64,000 nt of DNA, from assembly GCF_023715445.1 (NCBI RefSeq), contig NZ_JAMBOD010000005.1, positions 212,980-276,979 on the forward strand. The letters are read 5' to 3'. Numbering within the stretch: the stretch's first letter is position 1; every line of letters begins with the position of its first letter. Below, piece by piece: positions 1 to 11,455 of the stretch. The stretch comes from Fictibacillus nanhaiensis. Lineage in GTDB: Bacteria; Bacillota; Bacilli; Bacillales; Fictibacillaceae. The translations under genes and the position numbers were made by a program. The notes below the pieces were generated by a model. It searched no databases. It saw only the letters and a list, made by a program, of their open reading frames with translations, and was not told where the DNA came from.

Positions 1-209
1 TTATGATGATTCTTTTTGAGGTCATATCCGCATTTGGAACTGTCGGACTAAGTATGGGATTAACCCCTGACCTGACGTTCATCGGAAAATTAGTCATTTG
101 TACTGTAATGGTTTTTGGTAAACTCGGTCCTTTAACACTCGCGTTCAGTCTTGCAAAACAAACAAGAGAAAATATCCGCTATCCTGACGGTGAAGTATTT
201 ACAGGATAA
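1..209 (+). CDS. Ktr/Trk-type potassium uptake channel subunit, C-terminal end (partial)
   Basis: Last 68 residues of an integral membrane K+ translocating subunit (KtrB/KtrD family); the 5' part lies outside the window. The stretch SAFGTVGLSMG matches the fourth pore-loop/selectivity filter of KtrB proteins, the following hydrophobic segment with KLGPLTLAF matches the last transmembrane helix, and the polar tail RYPDGEVFTG is usual for the family. It would work with a cytoplasmic KtrA/KtrC RCK subunit, not seen here. KtrB versus KtrD cannot be decided from this fragment. Confidence 0.85.
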   Translation, partial: MMILFEVISAFGTVGLSMGLTPDLTFIGKLVICTVMVFGKLGPLTLAFSLAKQTRENIRYPDGEVFTG

Positions 210-219
210 AACAATAAAA

Positions 220-261
220 GCTGGTTCTAAAGGTTTAACCTTTTTAGAACTAGCCTTTTTT
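220..261 (+). terminator. Rho-independent terminator after the Ktr gene
   Basis: Arms GCTGGTTCTAAA and TTTAGAACTAGC (one G-U pair) with an 11-nt loop, followed by a T-run, 10 bases after the stop codon. Confidence 0.85.
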
Positions 262-339
262 ATGGCTAAAATTGGATAACGAGCAACCTGGTGGGAATGC
301 TAAACAAGATACTGAGTGTAATGGAAGGGTGAGACTGGT

Positions 340-581
340 ATGCAAAAAATTAAAGAAATCTTTCTTGTATCTTTACGCTGATCTTCTTACTGGCAATCGT
401 ACTTACAGCGTGTATTTTTTTAAATACGCGATTCAAGATCAATATGATTAATAACTTCACGAACATAATAGGTTTTTACCTTGCAGTAAGTTATATCCCT
501 CTCCTGTTTGCAGTAACATTTATAAGGAAACAGTTCAAAAAGAAAGGGACGAATAACGGTCAAACGTCATCGTCCTCATAA
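340..581 (+). pseudogene. Small membrane protein, apparently frameshifted
   Basis: An ATG at 340 with a good ribosome site (GGAAGGGTGA) opens MQKIKEIFLVSL but meets TGA after 13 codons. A second frame open from about 354 to 581 continues with a hydrophobic segment (FLLAIVLTACIFL), a second hydrophobic segment and a Lys-rich tail. Joined by one frameshift near 372-380 they give a protein of about 80 residues with two membrane segments. Either a decayed gene or a sequencing error; I do not recognise the family. Confidence 0.4.
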
Positions 582-585
582 GTCT

Positions 586-1044
586 TTAAGCCTGTAATAA
601 TTGGGTGAGCCTGTCCCTATGTTTTTCACGCTGCTGAATGTCTGAGCTGTTATGCCAGTCTTGCAGCGTTTCATTGATCAGCTGTTTAACCATATGCTTT
701 GTCCAGACTACATATGCACCATATATGTCACCTTTAAAAAAGGTTTTAAGCATATTGTTTTCCGGACCAAAAAAGAAGCCGAGCTGGTCATGTATTAAAG
801 TTGAGTCGTCCAGAGGGAATGGCATAATTTTGTCTGAAAGTGTGTACTGATATGAGTTGTTTTCTTTTTTTATAAAAGAGATGCTGTATAGCTGTCCTTC
901 TGGCAGAAAGCCCTTTGTTGTAGGTAAAAGCAATAAAGGGTTATGTTCTTTATCATAAGCAATAAAAAAGTCATTCACATCTTCTTCAAACTGTGGTGTT
1001 CTCGACATTGAAGCAAGCGTAATCTCCTTTTGTACATGTAACAT
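586..1044 (-). CDS. Hypothetical protein, 152 aa
   Basis: Soluble protein without signal peptide or membrane segment, with an acidic N-terminal half and a charged helical C-terminus (DIQQREKHRDRLTQLLQA). It is convergent with the small frameshifted gene and divergent from hutP. A GAGGG sequence precedes the chosen ATG; a second Met at codon 13 is possible. I do not recognise a family or catalytic motif. Confidence 0.6.
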   Translation of the reverse strand: MLHVQKEITLASMSRTPQFEEDVNDFFIAYDKEHNPLLLLPTTKGFLPEGQLYSISFIKKENNSYQYTLSDKIMPFPLDDSTLIHDQLGFFFGPENNMLKTFFKGDIYGAYVVWTKHMVKQLINETLQDWHNSSDIQQREKHRDRLTQLLQA

Positions 1045-1157
1045 TCAGCAACCCTCATTCCATTCTTTTCTTAGAAACAGTTTTACCGCTAGATTGCTAG
1101 ATTATACATACTTTTTACTTCTTTATTGTACTGCTGTGATAAGTTGTTGAAAGGGAA

Positions 1158-1186
1158 TTGACGGACAAAATGTAAACGCATACACT
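1158..1186 (+). promoter_or_regulatory. Sigma-A promoter of the hut operon
   Basis: TTGACG (1158-1163), 17-bp spacer, TACACT (1181-1186). Transcription would start near 1193, which argues against the upstream GTG at 1204 as the hutP start because no ribosome site would be in the mRNA. Confidence 0.65.
1170..1184 (+). promoter_or_regulatory. cre site (CcpA operator) over the hut promoter
   Basis: ATGTAAACGCATACA fits the consensus WTGNNARCGNWWWCA at every position and overlaps the spacer and -10 box. This predicts carbon catabolite repression of histidine use, as known for Bacillus hut operons. Confidence 0.75.
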
Positions 1187-1233
1187 AGAGGTAGTTAATA
1201 GTTGTGAGCAGAAAGAAAGAGTGTGTTGAAGAA

Positions 1234-1668
1234 ATGGCATTATCGAATGAAAAACTTATTGGAAAGATGGCCATTTTAGGTGTGCTTGAAGAGAGCTATC
1301 TTTCACAGATTGAAAAACAGGGCTGGAAGTATTGCATAGGCAAAGCCGGTTCTATGGATTCTCAGAAGGTAGTAGCTGCTATCGAAACCGCGGCCAAAAA
1401 TGAAAAAGTGATTCAGACGGGTATTTATCGTGAAACACATTCACTTTATCATGCCATCATGGAAGCTTTTCATGGTGTGACACGAGGGCAGGTTCAGCTC
1501 GGAACGGTTCTCCGGACAGTTGGTCTCCGATTTATCGTTGTCCGCGGAAATCCTTATGAAAAAAAAGAAGAAGGCGACTGGATTGCGGTTGCATTATATG
1601 GAACGATCGGTGCTCCCGTAAAAGGACTTGAGCATGAAGCGATCGGTCTTGGAATCAATCATATATAA
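1234..1668 (+). CDS. hutP: HutP, histidine-responsive RNA-binding antiterminator
   Basis: HutP binds L-histidine and Mg2+, then binds NAG triplets in the leader before hutH and lets transcription pass the terminator. The product (144 aa from ATG 1234) carries the family blocks [51 protein letters not shown] and [20 protein letters not shown], and ends [14 protein letters not shown] as B. subtilis HutP does. A GTG at 1204 would add 10 residues, but the alignment with the family and the promoter position favour 1234. First gene of the operon, with its RNA target directly downstream. Confidence 0.95.
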   Translation: MALSNEKLIGKMAILGVLEESYLSQIEKQGWKYCIGKAGSMDSQKVVAAIETAAKNEKVIQTGIYRETHSLYHAIMEAFHGVTRGQVQLGTVLRTVGLRFIVVRGNPYEKKEEGDWIAVALYGTIGAPVKGLEHEAIGLGINHI

Positions 1669-1678
1669 AAAGTGCCCA

Positions 1679-1695
1679 TAGTTATTAGTGATAAG
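1679..1695 (+). promoter_or_regulatory. HutP-binding NAG triplets
   Basis: UAG-UUAU-UAG-UGAU-AAG: three NAG triplets separated by exactly four bases, the known HutP recognition pattern. They begin 10 bases after the hutP stop and touch the 5' arm of the terminator hairpin. Confidence 0.8.
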
Positions 1696-1697
1696 GG

Positions 1698-1736
1698 GGC
1701 GTATTCGGAAGGTTTTCTTTCGGTGCGCTCTTTTTG
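1698..1736 (+). terminator. Regulated terminator between hutP and hutH
   Basis: Imperfect hairpin, arms GCGTATTCGGAAG and CTTTCGGTGCGC with one bulge and several G-U pairs, followed by TCTTTTTG. With the NAG triplets this forms the histidine-responsive antitermination switch. Confidence 0.75.
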
Positions 1737-1800
1737 TTTGCACTTTCAAGCATAACTTTTTAACAAGATGTAAATTTGCGTAGTGAAAAAGTTTAGGTTG

Positions 1801-1855
1801 AAAGTATAAGTGCAACTAAGGCTGACAGAACTCGTGAGCCAAGTTTTCTTTTTTG
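1801..1855 (+). repeat. Dispersed hairpin repeat, copy 1
   Basis: AGTATAAGTGCAACTAAGGC begins a hairpin (GGCT/AGCC) ending in AAGTTTTCTTTTTT. A close copy lies at 23721-23779, before the TVP38-family gene. The rest of the 1737-2031 gap shows no gene; the hutH ribosome site AGAGGG is at its end. Confidence 0.6.
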
Positions 1856-2031
1856 ATTGATAAGCTGCAAATCCTTGCGTCAGTTTGTTTTCTCGTTACT
1901 CATGTAGGTGAGAATGCTTCCTAGGGTTACTCGTCCCAACTCGCAGTCTCGTGCAAGTGTTGTTCGTTTCCGAATCAACAATTATTTTGAGGTTTTATAA
2001 CAGAGAATCATATTAGAAAAGAGGGATAAAG

Positions 2032-3558
2032 ATGGTTACTTTAACGGGAAATACGCTTTCAATGGAAGAGATTAAGCGGATTCTGCATGATAATGAACCG
2101 GTAGAAGCGTGTCCGATCAGTATGAAAAAAGTGGCTTACAGCCGAAAAGCAGTTGAAGAAATAGTAGCATCAGGAAAAGTTGTTTATGGAATTACAACAG
2201 GTTTCGGAAAATTTAGCGATGTATTCATTTCGAGAGATGATGTGGAGACCTTGCAGTTAAATTTAATTAGAAGCCATGCGTGCGGAATCGGTGATCCTTT
2301 TCCGGAGACCGTCAGCAAACTCATGCTTATTTTAAGAGCAAATGCACTATTAAAAGGGTTATCCGGTATTCGTCCGGTTGTTATTGAAAGATTGCTAGAT
2401 CTTGTTGCACATGGGGTGTATCCAGTTGTTCCGCAGCAAGGTTCACTTGGAGCAAGCGGAGATCTAGCACCTCTGTCTCATTTAGCTCTCGTCTTAGTAG
2501 GAGAGGGTGAGGCGTATTACCAGGGAGAACGCATGCCTGGACAGGATGCGCTGAAGAGAGCAGGGATCGAGCCTGTTGTTCTGACAGCGAAAGAAGGACT
2601 TGCGCTCATTAACGGTACACAGGCGATGACGGCTCAAGGGATAGCCGCTTATTTAGAGGCTGAACGAATCGGCCTGATGGCTGACGCGATTGCTTCCTTA
2701 ACGACTGAGAGTTTAAGAGGGATTACAGATGCATTTGATGAAGACGTCCATATTGCAAGAGGATACAAAGAGCAAGTTGATGTAGCGGAAAGGGTTCGAA
2801 ACTACTTAGATGGAAGCCAGCTGACGACGAAGCAGGGAGAAATAAGAGTGCAGGATGCCTATTCTTTACGTTGTATTCCCCAAGTGCATGGTGCTTCGTG
2901 GCAGGTACTCGGCTATGTAAAAGAAAAGCTTGAGATCGAGATGAACGCAGCAACAGATAATCCGCTTATTTTTGATGAGGGAAACAAAATCATCTCAGGA
3001 GGCAATTTTCACGGGCAGCCGATCGCATTTGCGATGGACTTCTTGAAACTTGCCGCAGCAGAGTGGGCTAATATTTCAGAACGCCGCATCGAACGGATGG
3101 TTAACCCTCAATTAAATGATCTGCCTGGATTTTTAAGTCCGAACCCTGGTCTGGAGTCTGGTGCCATGATCATGCAGTATGCTGCAGCATCACTAGTCTC
3201 TGAGAATAAGACGCTGGCTCACCCGGCGAGTGTAGATTCTATCCCGTCATCAGCCAATCAGGAAGACCATGTGAGCATGGGTACGATCGCTTCAAGACAT
3301 GCTGCGCAGATTATCGCCAATGCAAGACGTGTGCTTGCTGTGGAATTAATTTGTGCGATGCAGGCGGCAGATTTCAGAGGACCTGAAAAACTTGCACCAA
3401 AGACAAAGAAAGTTTATGAACATGGCAGAAAAGTATGTCCGACGATTCAATGTGACCGTATGTTCCACCGCGATATGGAGGCTGTTGCATCCTGGATTTT
3501 AGATGGTTCATGGAATGATATTTTAATTGGAACTAAAACGAAAAAATTAGCACATTAA
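2032..3558 (+). CDS. hutH: Histidine ammonia-lyase
   Basis: First enzyme of histidine breakdown: L-histidine to trans-urocanate plus ammonia. The 508-residue length matches HutH. The Ala141-Ser142-Gly143 triad in [14 protein letters not shown] forms the MIO electrophile. Other family blocks are [23 protein letters not shown], and [15 protein letters not shown]. An AGAGGG ribosome site precedes the ATG. hutU follows after 15 bases. Expression depends on HutP antitermination upstream. Confidence 0.98.
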   Translation: MVTLTGNTLSMEEIKRILHDNEPVEACPISMKKVAYSRKAVEEIVASGKVVYGITTGFGKFSDVFISRDDVETLQLNLIRSHACGIGDPFPETVSKLMLILRANALLKGLSGIRPVVIERLLDLVAHGVYPVVPQQGSLGASGDLAPLSHLALVLVGEGEAYYQGERMPGQDALKRAGIEPVVLTAKEGLALINGTQAMTAQGIAAYLEAERIGLMADAIASLTTESLRGITDAFDEDVHIARGYKEQVDVAERVRNYLDGSQLTTKQGEIRVQDAYSLRCIPQVHGASWQVLGYVKEKLEIEMNAATDNPLIFDEGNKIISGGNFHGQPIAFAMDFLKLAAAEWANISERRIERMVNPQLNDLPGFLSPNPGLESGAMIMQYAAASLVSENKTLAHPASVDSIPSSANQEDHVSMGTIASRHAAQIIANARRVLAVELICAMQAADFRGPEKLAPKTKKVYEHGRKVCPTIQCDRMFHRDMEAVASWILDGSWNDILIGTKTKKLAH

Positions 3559-3573
3559 AAGGAGGAATTTTAT

Positions 3574-5235
3574 ATGTCAAACGTAAAACATTCAATATCA
3601 GCTGCAAGAGGAACTGAACTTTCTGCAATGGGCTGGGTGCAGGAAGCTGCAATCCGCATGCTTATGAATAACTTGGACGCACAAGTCGCAGAAAACCCAG
3701 ATGAGCTTGTCGTGTATGGCGGGATTGGAAAGGCTGCCCGTAACTGGGATTCCTATCATAAAATCGTTGAAACATTAGAAAGACTTGAGAATGATGAAAC
3801 ACTTCTCGTACAGTCCGGGAAACCTGTCGCTGTTTTTAAATCACATACGGATGCACCGCGCGTTTTGCTGGCAAACTCCAACCTTGTTCCTGCATGGGCA
3901 AATTGGGAAACATTCCGTGATCTCGAAAAAAGAGGTCTTATGATGTATGGACAGATGACGGCCGGAAGCTGGATCTATATTGGTACACAAGGAATTCTGC
4001 AAGGAACATATGAAACATTTGCTGAAGCAGCTCGCAAGCATTTTAACGGTTCTTTAAAAGGAACGATTACTCTTACAGCTGGCCTTGGCGGTATGGGTGG
4101 TGCTCAGCCATTGGCTGTAACGATGAACGACGGTGTAGTCATCGCAATTGATGTTGATGAAACAAGAATTCAGCGCCGTCTTGATACAAGGTACTTAGAT
4201 AAAAAGACAGACAGCTTAGATGAAGCTTTAGCTATGGCGAAGGAGTATGCAGCAAAAGGTGAACCGTTATCCATAGGACTGCTTGGAAATGCAGCTGAAC
4301 TTTTGCCGAAAATGATCGAGATGGGTGAGATTCCTGACCTTGTAACAGACCAGACTTCCGCACATGATCCGCTTCACGGTTATTTGCCGGCAGGATTTTC
4401 TATGGAAGAAGGGGCAGAGCTGCGTAAAAGAAACCCTGAGCAGTATATCGAAAAGTCTAAGCAGTCTATGGCAGTCCATGTAAAGGCGATGCTTGAGATG
4501 CAAAAAAAGGGTGCTGTTGTTTTTGATTATGGCAACAACATCCGTCAAGTGGCCTTTGATGAAGGTGTTAAGAATGCGTTTGATTTCCCTGGTTTCGTTC
4601 CTGCTTTTATCCGCCCGTTATTTTGTGAAGGAAAAGGACCATTCAGATGGGTTGCTTTATCAGGTGATCCTGAGGATATTCGAAAAACAGATGAAGTTAT
4701 TTTACGAGAGTTCAGTAATAATGAACATCTTTGCAAATGGATCAAGATGGCACAGGAAAAAGTGCAGTTCCAAGGGCTTCCGTCCCGTATCTGCTGGTTA
4801 GGGTACGGAGAACGTGCGAAGTTTGGAAAAATCATTAATGAGATGGTCGCTAATGGGGAGTTATCTGCACCGATTGTTATCGGACGCGATCACCTGGATT
4901 GCGGGTCCGTTGCATCGCCAAACCGTGAGACTGAAGGAATGATGGATGGAAGTGATGCGGTAGCAGACTGGCCGATCCTGAACGCGATGATCAATGCAGT
5001 TAACGGTGCAAGCTGGGTATCTGTTCATCATGGAGGCGGTGTAGGTATGGGCTACTCTCTTCATGCCGGAATGGTTGTTGTGGCAGATGGAACTGAAGAA
5101 GCAGCGAAAAGATTGGAGCGTGTATTGACAAGTGACCCTGGAATGGGAATCGTCAGACATGCTGATGCAGGATATGATCTAGCTATTAAAACGGCTAAAG
5201 ATAAAGGCGTAGATCTGCCGATGATCAATAACTAA
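3574..5235 (+). CDS. hutU: Urocanate hydratase
   Basis: Converts urocanate to 4-imidazolone-5-propionate using tightly bound NAD+. The 553 residues match the family length. The glycine-rich NAD-binding stretch [18 protein letters not shown], the block [14 protein letters not shown] and the C-terminal [17 protein letters not shown] with [13 protein letters not shown] are all intact. AAAGGAGGAA ribosome site; codirectional with hutH and hutI. Confidence 0.98.
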   Translation: MSNVKHSISAARGTELSAMGWVQEAAIRMLMNNLDAQVAENPDELVVYGGIGKAARNWDSYHKIVETLERLENDETLLVQSGKPVAVFKSHTDAPRVLLANSNLVPAWANWETFRDLEKRGLMMYGQMTAGSWIYIGTQGILQGTYETFAEAARKHFNGSLKGTITLTAGLGGMGGAQPLAVTMNDGVVIAIDVDETRIQRRLDTRYLDKKTDSLDEALAMAKEYAAKGEPLSIGLLGNAAELLPKMIEMGEIPDLVTDQTSAHDPLHGYLPAGFSMEEGAELRKRNPEQYIEKSKQSMAVHVKAMLEMQKKGAVVFDYGNNIRQVAFDEGVKNAFDFPGFVPAFIRPLFCEGKGPFRWVALSGDPEDIRKTDEVILREFSNNEHLCKWIKMAQEKVQFQGLPSRICWLGYGERAKFGKIINEMVANGELSAPIVIGRDHLDCGSVASPNRETEGMMDGSDAVADWPILNAMINAVNGASWVSVHHGGGVGMGYSLHAGMVVVADGTEEAAKRLERVLTSDPGMGIVRHADAGYDLAIKTAKDKGVDLPMINN

Positions 5236-5266
5236 GGCTGTATTTGACATTGTTGCTAGCAGAATT

Positions 5267-5328
5267 GGTTGATTTCCGCTCACACGTGCTCGCTTTCCGC
5301 GCGGCGTGCGGTGAGCCACTCGAGTTCT
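5267..5328 (-). repeat. Partial dispersed Bacillaceae intergenic repeat
   Basis: GTTGATTTCCGCT ... CTCGCTTTCCGCGCGGCGTG ... GGTGAGCC is one end of a GC-rich intergenic element common in Bacillaceae. A longer copy in the other orientation is at 27201-27325 in this window. Confidence 0.65.
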
Positions 5329-5347
5329 ATCCTCGTTTTTTGTTACT

Positions 5348-5460
5348 TTGAGCGAAAAAGGAAGATTTTGAGCGAAACTAAAGGTAGTTTGAGCGAAACG
5401 AGAGAATCTTGAGCGTAACTCGCCGTTTTTGAGCGAAACCTCAATGAGTCTGAGCGAACG
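5348..5460 (+). repeat. Tandem array, six TTGAGCGAAAC-type units, period 20-21 bp
   Basis: Units begin at 5348, 5368, 5389, 5409, 5429 and 5450; a core near TTGAGCGAAAC is conserved and the 9-10 bp between cores is variable. With the partial repeat before it, this fills most of the 374-bp hutU-hutI gap. The hutI ribosome site (AAAAAGGAGTG) is at the end of the gap. Confidence 0.85.
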
Positions 5461-5606
5461 TGTAATAAATATAAGAACACGTACCGTAAAATTGCATAAA
5501 TAAAGGACAGGAGATACCAATTAACTTGTCAAAGAAGGATACTCACGAAATCGATTCAAAGCAACAATCTTTTAGAAATGAGGATAATCACTAAAAAGGA
5601 GTGTGA

Positions 5607-7822
<2,216 letters not shown>

Positions 7823-7830
<8 letters not shown>

Positions 7831-8080
7831 ATTTGGAAGATTTATAGAGAACTCCAGGAAGCAAAAGGGGCTAAGTAAATCTGAACTTGCCAGAAGATTA
7901 AGCATTACGCCGCAGTATATGGCAGATATCGAAAAAGGAAGAATGATTCCCTCAGAAGAGAAGATCGAGAAACTCGTAAAGGCTTTAGAACTTAACGAAA
8001 AAGACGCATTTAAACTCGCAGATAAACTGCCTCTGCGCGTGCTTGCTGAAGCAAAAGAAGAATATTATAGACATGGATGA
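7823..8080 (+). CDS. Small XRE-family DNA-binding protein
   Basis: 85-residue protein consisting of one HTH_3 domain: LSKSELARRLSITPQYMADIEKG gives the two DNA-contact helices, with a helical C-terminal tail. Its AAGGAGGT ribosome site lies inside the hutG end and it overlaps hutG by 8 bases, so it is translated from the hut transcript. Its role is unknown: autogenous control of the operon or a distant target are equally possible. It is the last gene before a terminator. Confidence 0.85.
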
Positions 8081-8093
8081 ACGTTGATAAAGG

Positions 8094-8121
8094 AAGCCTG
8101 CCCTGTGGAGCAGGCTTTCTT
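8094..8121 (+). terminator. Terminator of the hut operon
   Basis: Arms AAGCCTGC and GCAGGCTT with an 8-nt loop followed by TCTTATTT, 14 bases after the XRE gene stop. Confidence 0.8.
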
Positions 8122-8510
8122 ATTTGGTTATGCTGCATCCTTGAACAATAATAATTACTATATTTTAACTTTTTATTTGATGAGTATGATTTTTTATGTG
8201 ATTATCATCTATTTTTATATGATTAGCAATCTAGTTTCAAATTAGTGAAATGGAACCAAAAATAGCTTACTTTATTTTAATCTGGCATCGCATAGTACCT
8301 TTACAGTAGATTTTACACCTTTTTATTTGAAACCAACCTACTAAAAATGAGTTTACACATCAAAATCGCTCAAAAACTAGTTCTATAGCCCACGAAGGAA
8401 AATAAAACATATACCTCATCCTCATCTATCCGTTTTCTGTTTAATATGGAAGTAATCACCAAGAAATGACACAATTTTCAGAATTCATATTAAACAGGAG
8501 GTTATTTAAG
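8122..8510. other. AT-rich gap before the protease gene
   Basis: No gene seen. It must hold the protease promoter, but several AT-rich boxes are possible and none is convincing. The only clear element is the ribosome site AGGAGG at 8496-8501. Confidence 0.5.
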
Positions 8511-10199
8511 GTGAATAAGAAAAAAATGGCAGCTACAACACTGTTAGCAACATCGATTATGCTTACCCCATTCTCAGTAATGGCGGAAAGTCCAAAAGAG
8601 GTAACGGACCAAAAGATTACAGAGGCACTCGTAAACTTAAATAATAATAAACTTTTCGATAACTTGGAAAGTAAGCTTCAGGAGCTTACAGACGAAGAGA
8701 AGGTTCCGGTTATCATTCAATTTAATGAGGAATTTGCTGCGGGTAAAGCTTTTGAAAAACTTGCATCAAAACTTGGGGTATTCAAAAAATCATTCGAATA
8801 CAAGGTTATTAATGGAATGGCCGCAACGATGACAAAAAAGCAGATCATGCTGCTGGAGCATCTTCCGTTTGTAAAACAAGTAGAATATGATGCTCCGATT
8901 CAAATGAATCTTGAAACAGCGAACAGCTGGTTCGGAACGGCAAAAGCCCGGGCTGATTACGGTGTAACGGGTGACAGAGACGGTAATGAGCGTTCTTATT
9001 CAAAGACAGATAGTGTAGTAGCAGTTATTGATACAGGTATTGATGCTGCACACGTTGATTTGGATGGCGGAAAAGTGATCGGGTGGAAGGACCTTGTAAA
9101 CAATCGTAAAACCCCTTATGATGACCAGGGACATGGAACGCACTGTGCGAGCATTGTTGCAGGTGAAGGAGATTCAAATCCTGTACATAAAGGCGTTGCA
9201 CCAGGAGCTGCATTAGTTGGTGTTAAAGTACTGGACAGCCAAGGGTCTGGCAGCATGAGTACGGTTACGGCGGGAATCGACTGGGCTGTTCAAAACAAAG
9301 ATACGTATGGTATTGAGGTCCTTTCATTAAGTCTCGGGACATCAGGAAGTTCAGATGGAACAGATGCTACATCTGTTGCGGTAAATAACGCATCAGCTGC
9401 TGGACTTGCTGTTGCAGTTGCAGCAGGAAACTCTGGTCCTTCGGCTTCAACGATCGGATCACCGGGTGCAGCAGATAAAGCAATCACAGTTGGCGCAGGT
9501 GCTGATCTAAACGAAGGAGGTTTCAACATCACGTATTTCTCTTCTCGCGGTCCAACAGCTGACGGCAGAGTAAAGCCAGATATTTTTGCGCCAGGCTATA
9601 ATATTACAGCAGCAAAAGCTAACTCAGGGAATCAATATGTAACATATAGCGGTACGAGTATGGCAACACCATTTACAGCCGGAACAATTGCACTTATGCA
9701 TGATGCAAATCCATCAATGACTGAGCCGCAAATCAAGAATGCCCTTTACTCAACAGCGATCGATTTTGGAAAAGCGGGTAAAGACAATGAATACGGGTAT
9801 GGACGCTTAGATGGTCATGCAGCAGTAAAAACGGCTGGGGGATTCACTGGTTCAGGGCCTTCAGTGCCGGATCATTTCTATAAGCGAGGTACTTTAAGTT
9901 CTGGAGGATCTCAAACTTTCTCATTAAATGTAACATCTACAGCATATCCGATTTCTATGACCGTGGTTACGGAAAACTACAGCCCAGGCTGGTTCATTTT
10001 CCCGGCCTCACATAACTACTCTGTTTCACTAATCGACCCAAGCGGAAAAACGGTTGTAAGTTCGTCGCAAAATGAAAGACAAGATCACGCGTTTTTCAAG
10101 CCGACACAAACGGGTGTGTATCAAGTTAAGGTTTCCTCGAGTAGAGGAAGTGGAGCATACGACTTAGATGTAAGTGCTGGTGCAGCAAGTTTAAACTAG
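8511..10199 (+). CDS. Secreted subtilisin-like serine protease (S8 family)
   Basis: Extracellular endopeptidase of 562 aa from GTG 8511, chosen because AGGAGG sits 9 bases upstream and the product then starts with a Sec signal peptide (VNKKKM then a hydrophobic run ending VMA). An I9-type propeptide (about 60-125, VPVIIQFNEEF ... VEYDAP) follows, then the catalytic domain with Asp174 (VIDTGID), His208 (GHGTHCASIVAG) and Ser383 (SGTSMATPFTAG). The last 100 residues form a PPC-like beta domain. Monocistronic. Confidence 0.95.
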   Translation: MNKKKMAATTLLATSIMLTPFSVMAESPKEVTDQKITEALVNLNNNKLFDNLESKLQELTDEEKVPVIIQFNEEFAAGKAFEKLASKLGVFKKSFEYKVINGMAATMTKKQIMLLEHLPFVKQVEYDAPIQMNLETANSWFGTAKARADYGVTGDRDGNERSYSKTDSVVAVIDTGIDAAHVDLDGGKVIGWKDLVNNRKTPYDDQGHGTHCASIVAGEGDSNPVHKGVAPGAALVGVKVLDSQGSGSMSTVTAGIDWAVQNKDTYGIEVLSLSLGTSGSSDGTDATSVAVNNASAAGLAVAVAAGNSGPSASTIGSPGAADKAITVGAGADLNEGGFNITYFSSRGPTADGRVKPDIFAPGYNITAAKANSGNQYVTYSGTSMATPFTAGTIALMHDANPSMTEPQIKNALYSTAIDFGKAGKDNEYGYGRLDGHAAVKTAGGFTGSGPSVPDHFYKRGTLSSGGSQTFSLNVTSTAYPISMTVVTENYSPGWFIFPASHNYSVSLIDPSGKTVVSSSQNERQDHAFFKPTQTGVYQVKVSSSRGSGAYDLDVSAGAASLN

Positions 10200-10214
10200 A
10201 TTTTTAAAGAAAAG

Positions 10215-10252
10215 AAACACCGCATGGGACAGGAATGTCCAGCGGTGTTTTT
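10215..10252. terminator. Bidirectional terminator between convergent genes
   Basis: Arms AAACACCGC and GCGGTGTTT, with an inner GGACA/TGTCC helix, T-rich on the + strand (TTTTTC) and on the - strand. Serves the protease and the convergent acyltransferase. Confidence 0.85.
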
Positions 10253-10261
10253 CTGTGATTA

Positions 10262-11302
10262 TTAACTTTTGCTTTCCTGCGGCCGTGATGGTTTTGGCTT
10301 TATCATTCGTTTCAGTCTTGACCAGCGGAGTTCAATGAACGGCTGTGCTAAAGCGATAACGGGTTTACTTGCTAAAAAGAGTGTGACAATTACAGCAAGA
10401 AACAGGAGCATAAAGTAGGCGCCGTTCTCTTCGATTGATGCAAATAGATCGGTTGTAAACAAATACTTCAATACAAAGCCGTGAAGCAGATAAATGTACA
10501 ATGTGCGTTCACCAAACTCTGTAAAAAACATTTTTCGCCTCGGAAGAAGTGCTAAAAAGCTGAATGTTGCGGCAAACATAATGCCATACATAGCGAGACG
10601 AATCGGTCCGCCATACCAGTCGTTATATCCGAGTATTTCAGAGTATGACGATGAAGCGAGCAGCCATTCCTTCGTCCCATTTGGAAAAATAAAATGATAG
10701 GTGATAAACAGCACGATTAAAAATGCCGCAGCCGCTACTTTAGCGGACGGTTTTAAGATTTTTTTGAAGTCTCTTCTTTCGAGCAAATGACCTAGCAAGA
10801 ACACCGGGAAAAAGACAAAGGTTCGAAGCAGACTCAGAAATGTTCCGATATCGTGAATATAGCCGACAGCTACACCGATTCCTATAGCCAGAACAAGTGG
10901 GTACTTTATTTTAACAAATAACTTCAAAAGAATGTTCCAGAATACTAGACTCAGTAAAAACCATAATGTCCAGTGCGGAGAAAAGAAGTCAAGTTTCACT
11001 TCGCTTTTTCCGTAAAGATCATAATAAAAAAAACTGTAAACCAACTGAAATACCAGGTAAGGGATTAAAACTTTTTTAAAGATCTTGGACAGATAGCCGT
11101 CCCGCCAAACACCTTTTGTAAAAAATCCGGCAATAAGTATGAAAGCAGGCATGTGAAACGTGTAAATGAAATTGTAGATCGTATAAAGCCATTCGTTTTG
11201 ACTTTTTATCGGTGAAATGAAATGCCCGAACACGACCAGAAAGATTAAAATAAATTTCGCGTTGTCAAAATAATAATCGCGTTCTTTTGCTGCTGTGCTC
11301 AT
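10262..11302 (-). CDS. Acyltransferase family 3 membrane protein
   Basis: 346-residue polytopic protein, about ten hydrophobic segments, with the family N-terminus: DYYFDNAKFILIFLVVFGHF followed by YTFHMPAFILIAGFFTKG. Such proteins (OafA/WecH/YkrP type) move acetyl or other acyl groups to cell-surface sugars from the membrane; the substrate here cannot be told. Start at the ATG with GGAGG seven bases upstream rather than the TTG just before it. C-terminal tail is basic. No cell-wall genes adjoin it. Confidence 0.85.
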   Translation of the reverse strand: MSTAAKERDYYFDNAKFILIFLVVFGHFISPIKSQNEWLYTIYNFIYTFHMPAFILIAGFFTKGVWRDGYLSKIFKKVLIPYLVFQLVYSFFYYDLYGKSEVKLDFFSPHWTLWFLLSLVFWNILLKLFVKIKYPLVLAIGIGVAVGYIHDIGTFLSLLRTFVFFPVFLLGHLLERRDFKKILKPSAKVAAAAFLIVLFITYHFIFPNGTKEWLLASSSYSEILGYNDWYGGPIRLAMYGIMFAATFSFLALLPRRKMFFTEFGERTLYIYLLHGFVLKYLFTTDLFASIEENGAYFMLLFLAVIVTLFLASKPVIALAQPFIELRWSRLKRMIKPKPSRPQESKS

Positions 11303-11411
11303 CAAGATTCCTCCAATAAAAATTCACCATATAAACTATTCGTATGAATTTCGCATTTTTCTACCTCCTCTTTATAATTCCCAACCTTACATGGTTTTCT
11401 AACCTAAAAAA

Positions 11412-11452
11412 TGAAAAAACGCATTTCCTATGAACAGAAAACACGTTTTTAC
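11412..11452 (-). terminator. Probable terminator of the AI-2E family gene
   Basis: On the minus strand AAAACGTGTTTTC and GGAAATGCGTTTT pair imperfectly and are followed by a T-run, directly after the stop at 11456. Confidence 0.55.
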
Positions 11453-11455
11453 CGT

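Noticed and set aside
4545..4835. Several 60-110 codon frames antisense to the hut genes
   Set aside because: They lie entirely inside intact conserved genes on the other strand, without ribosome sites.
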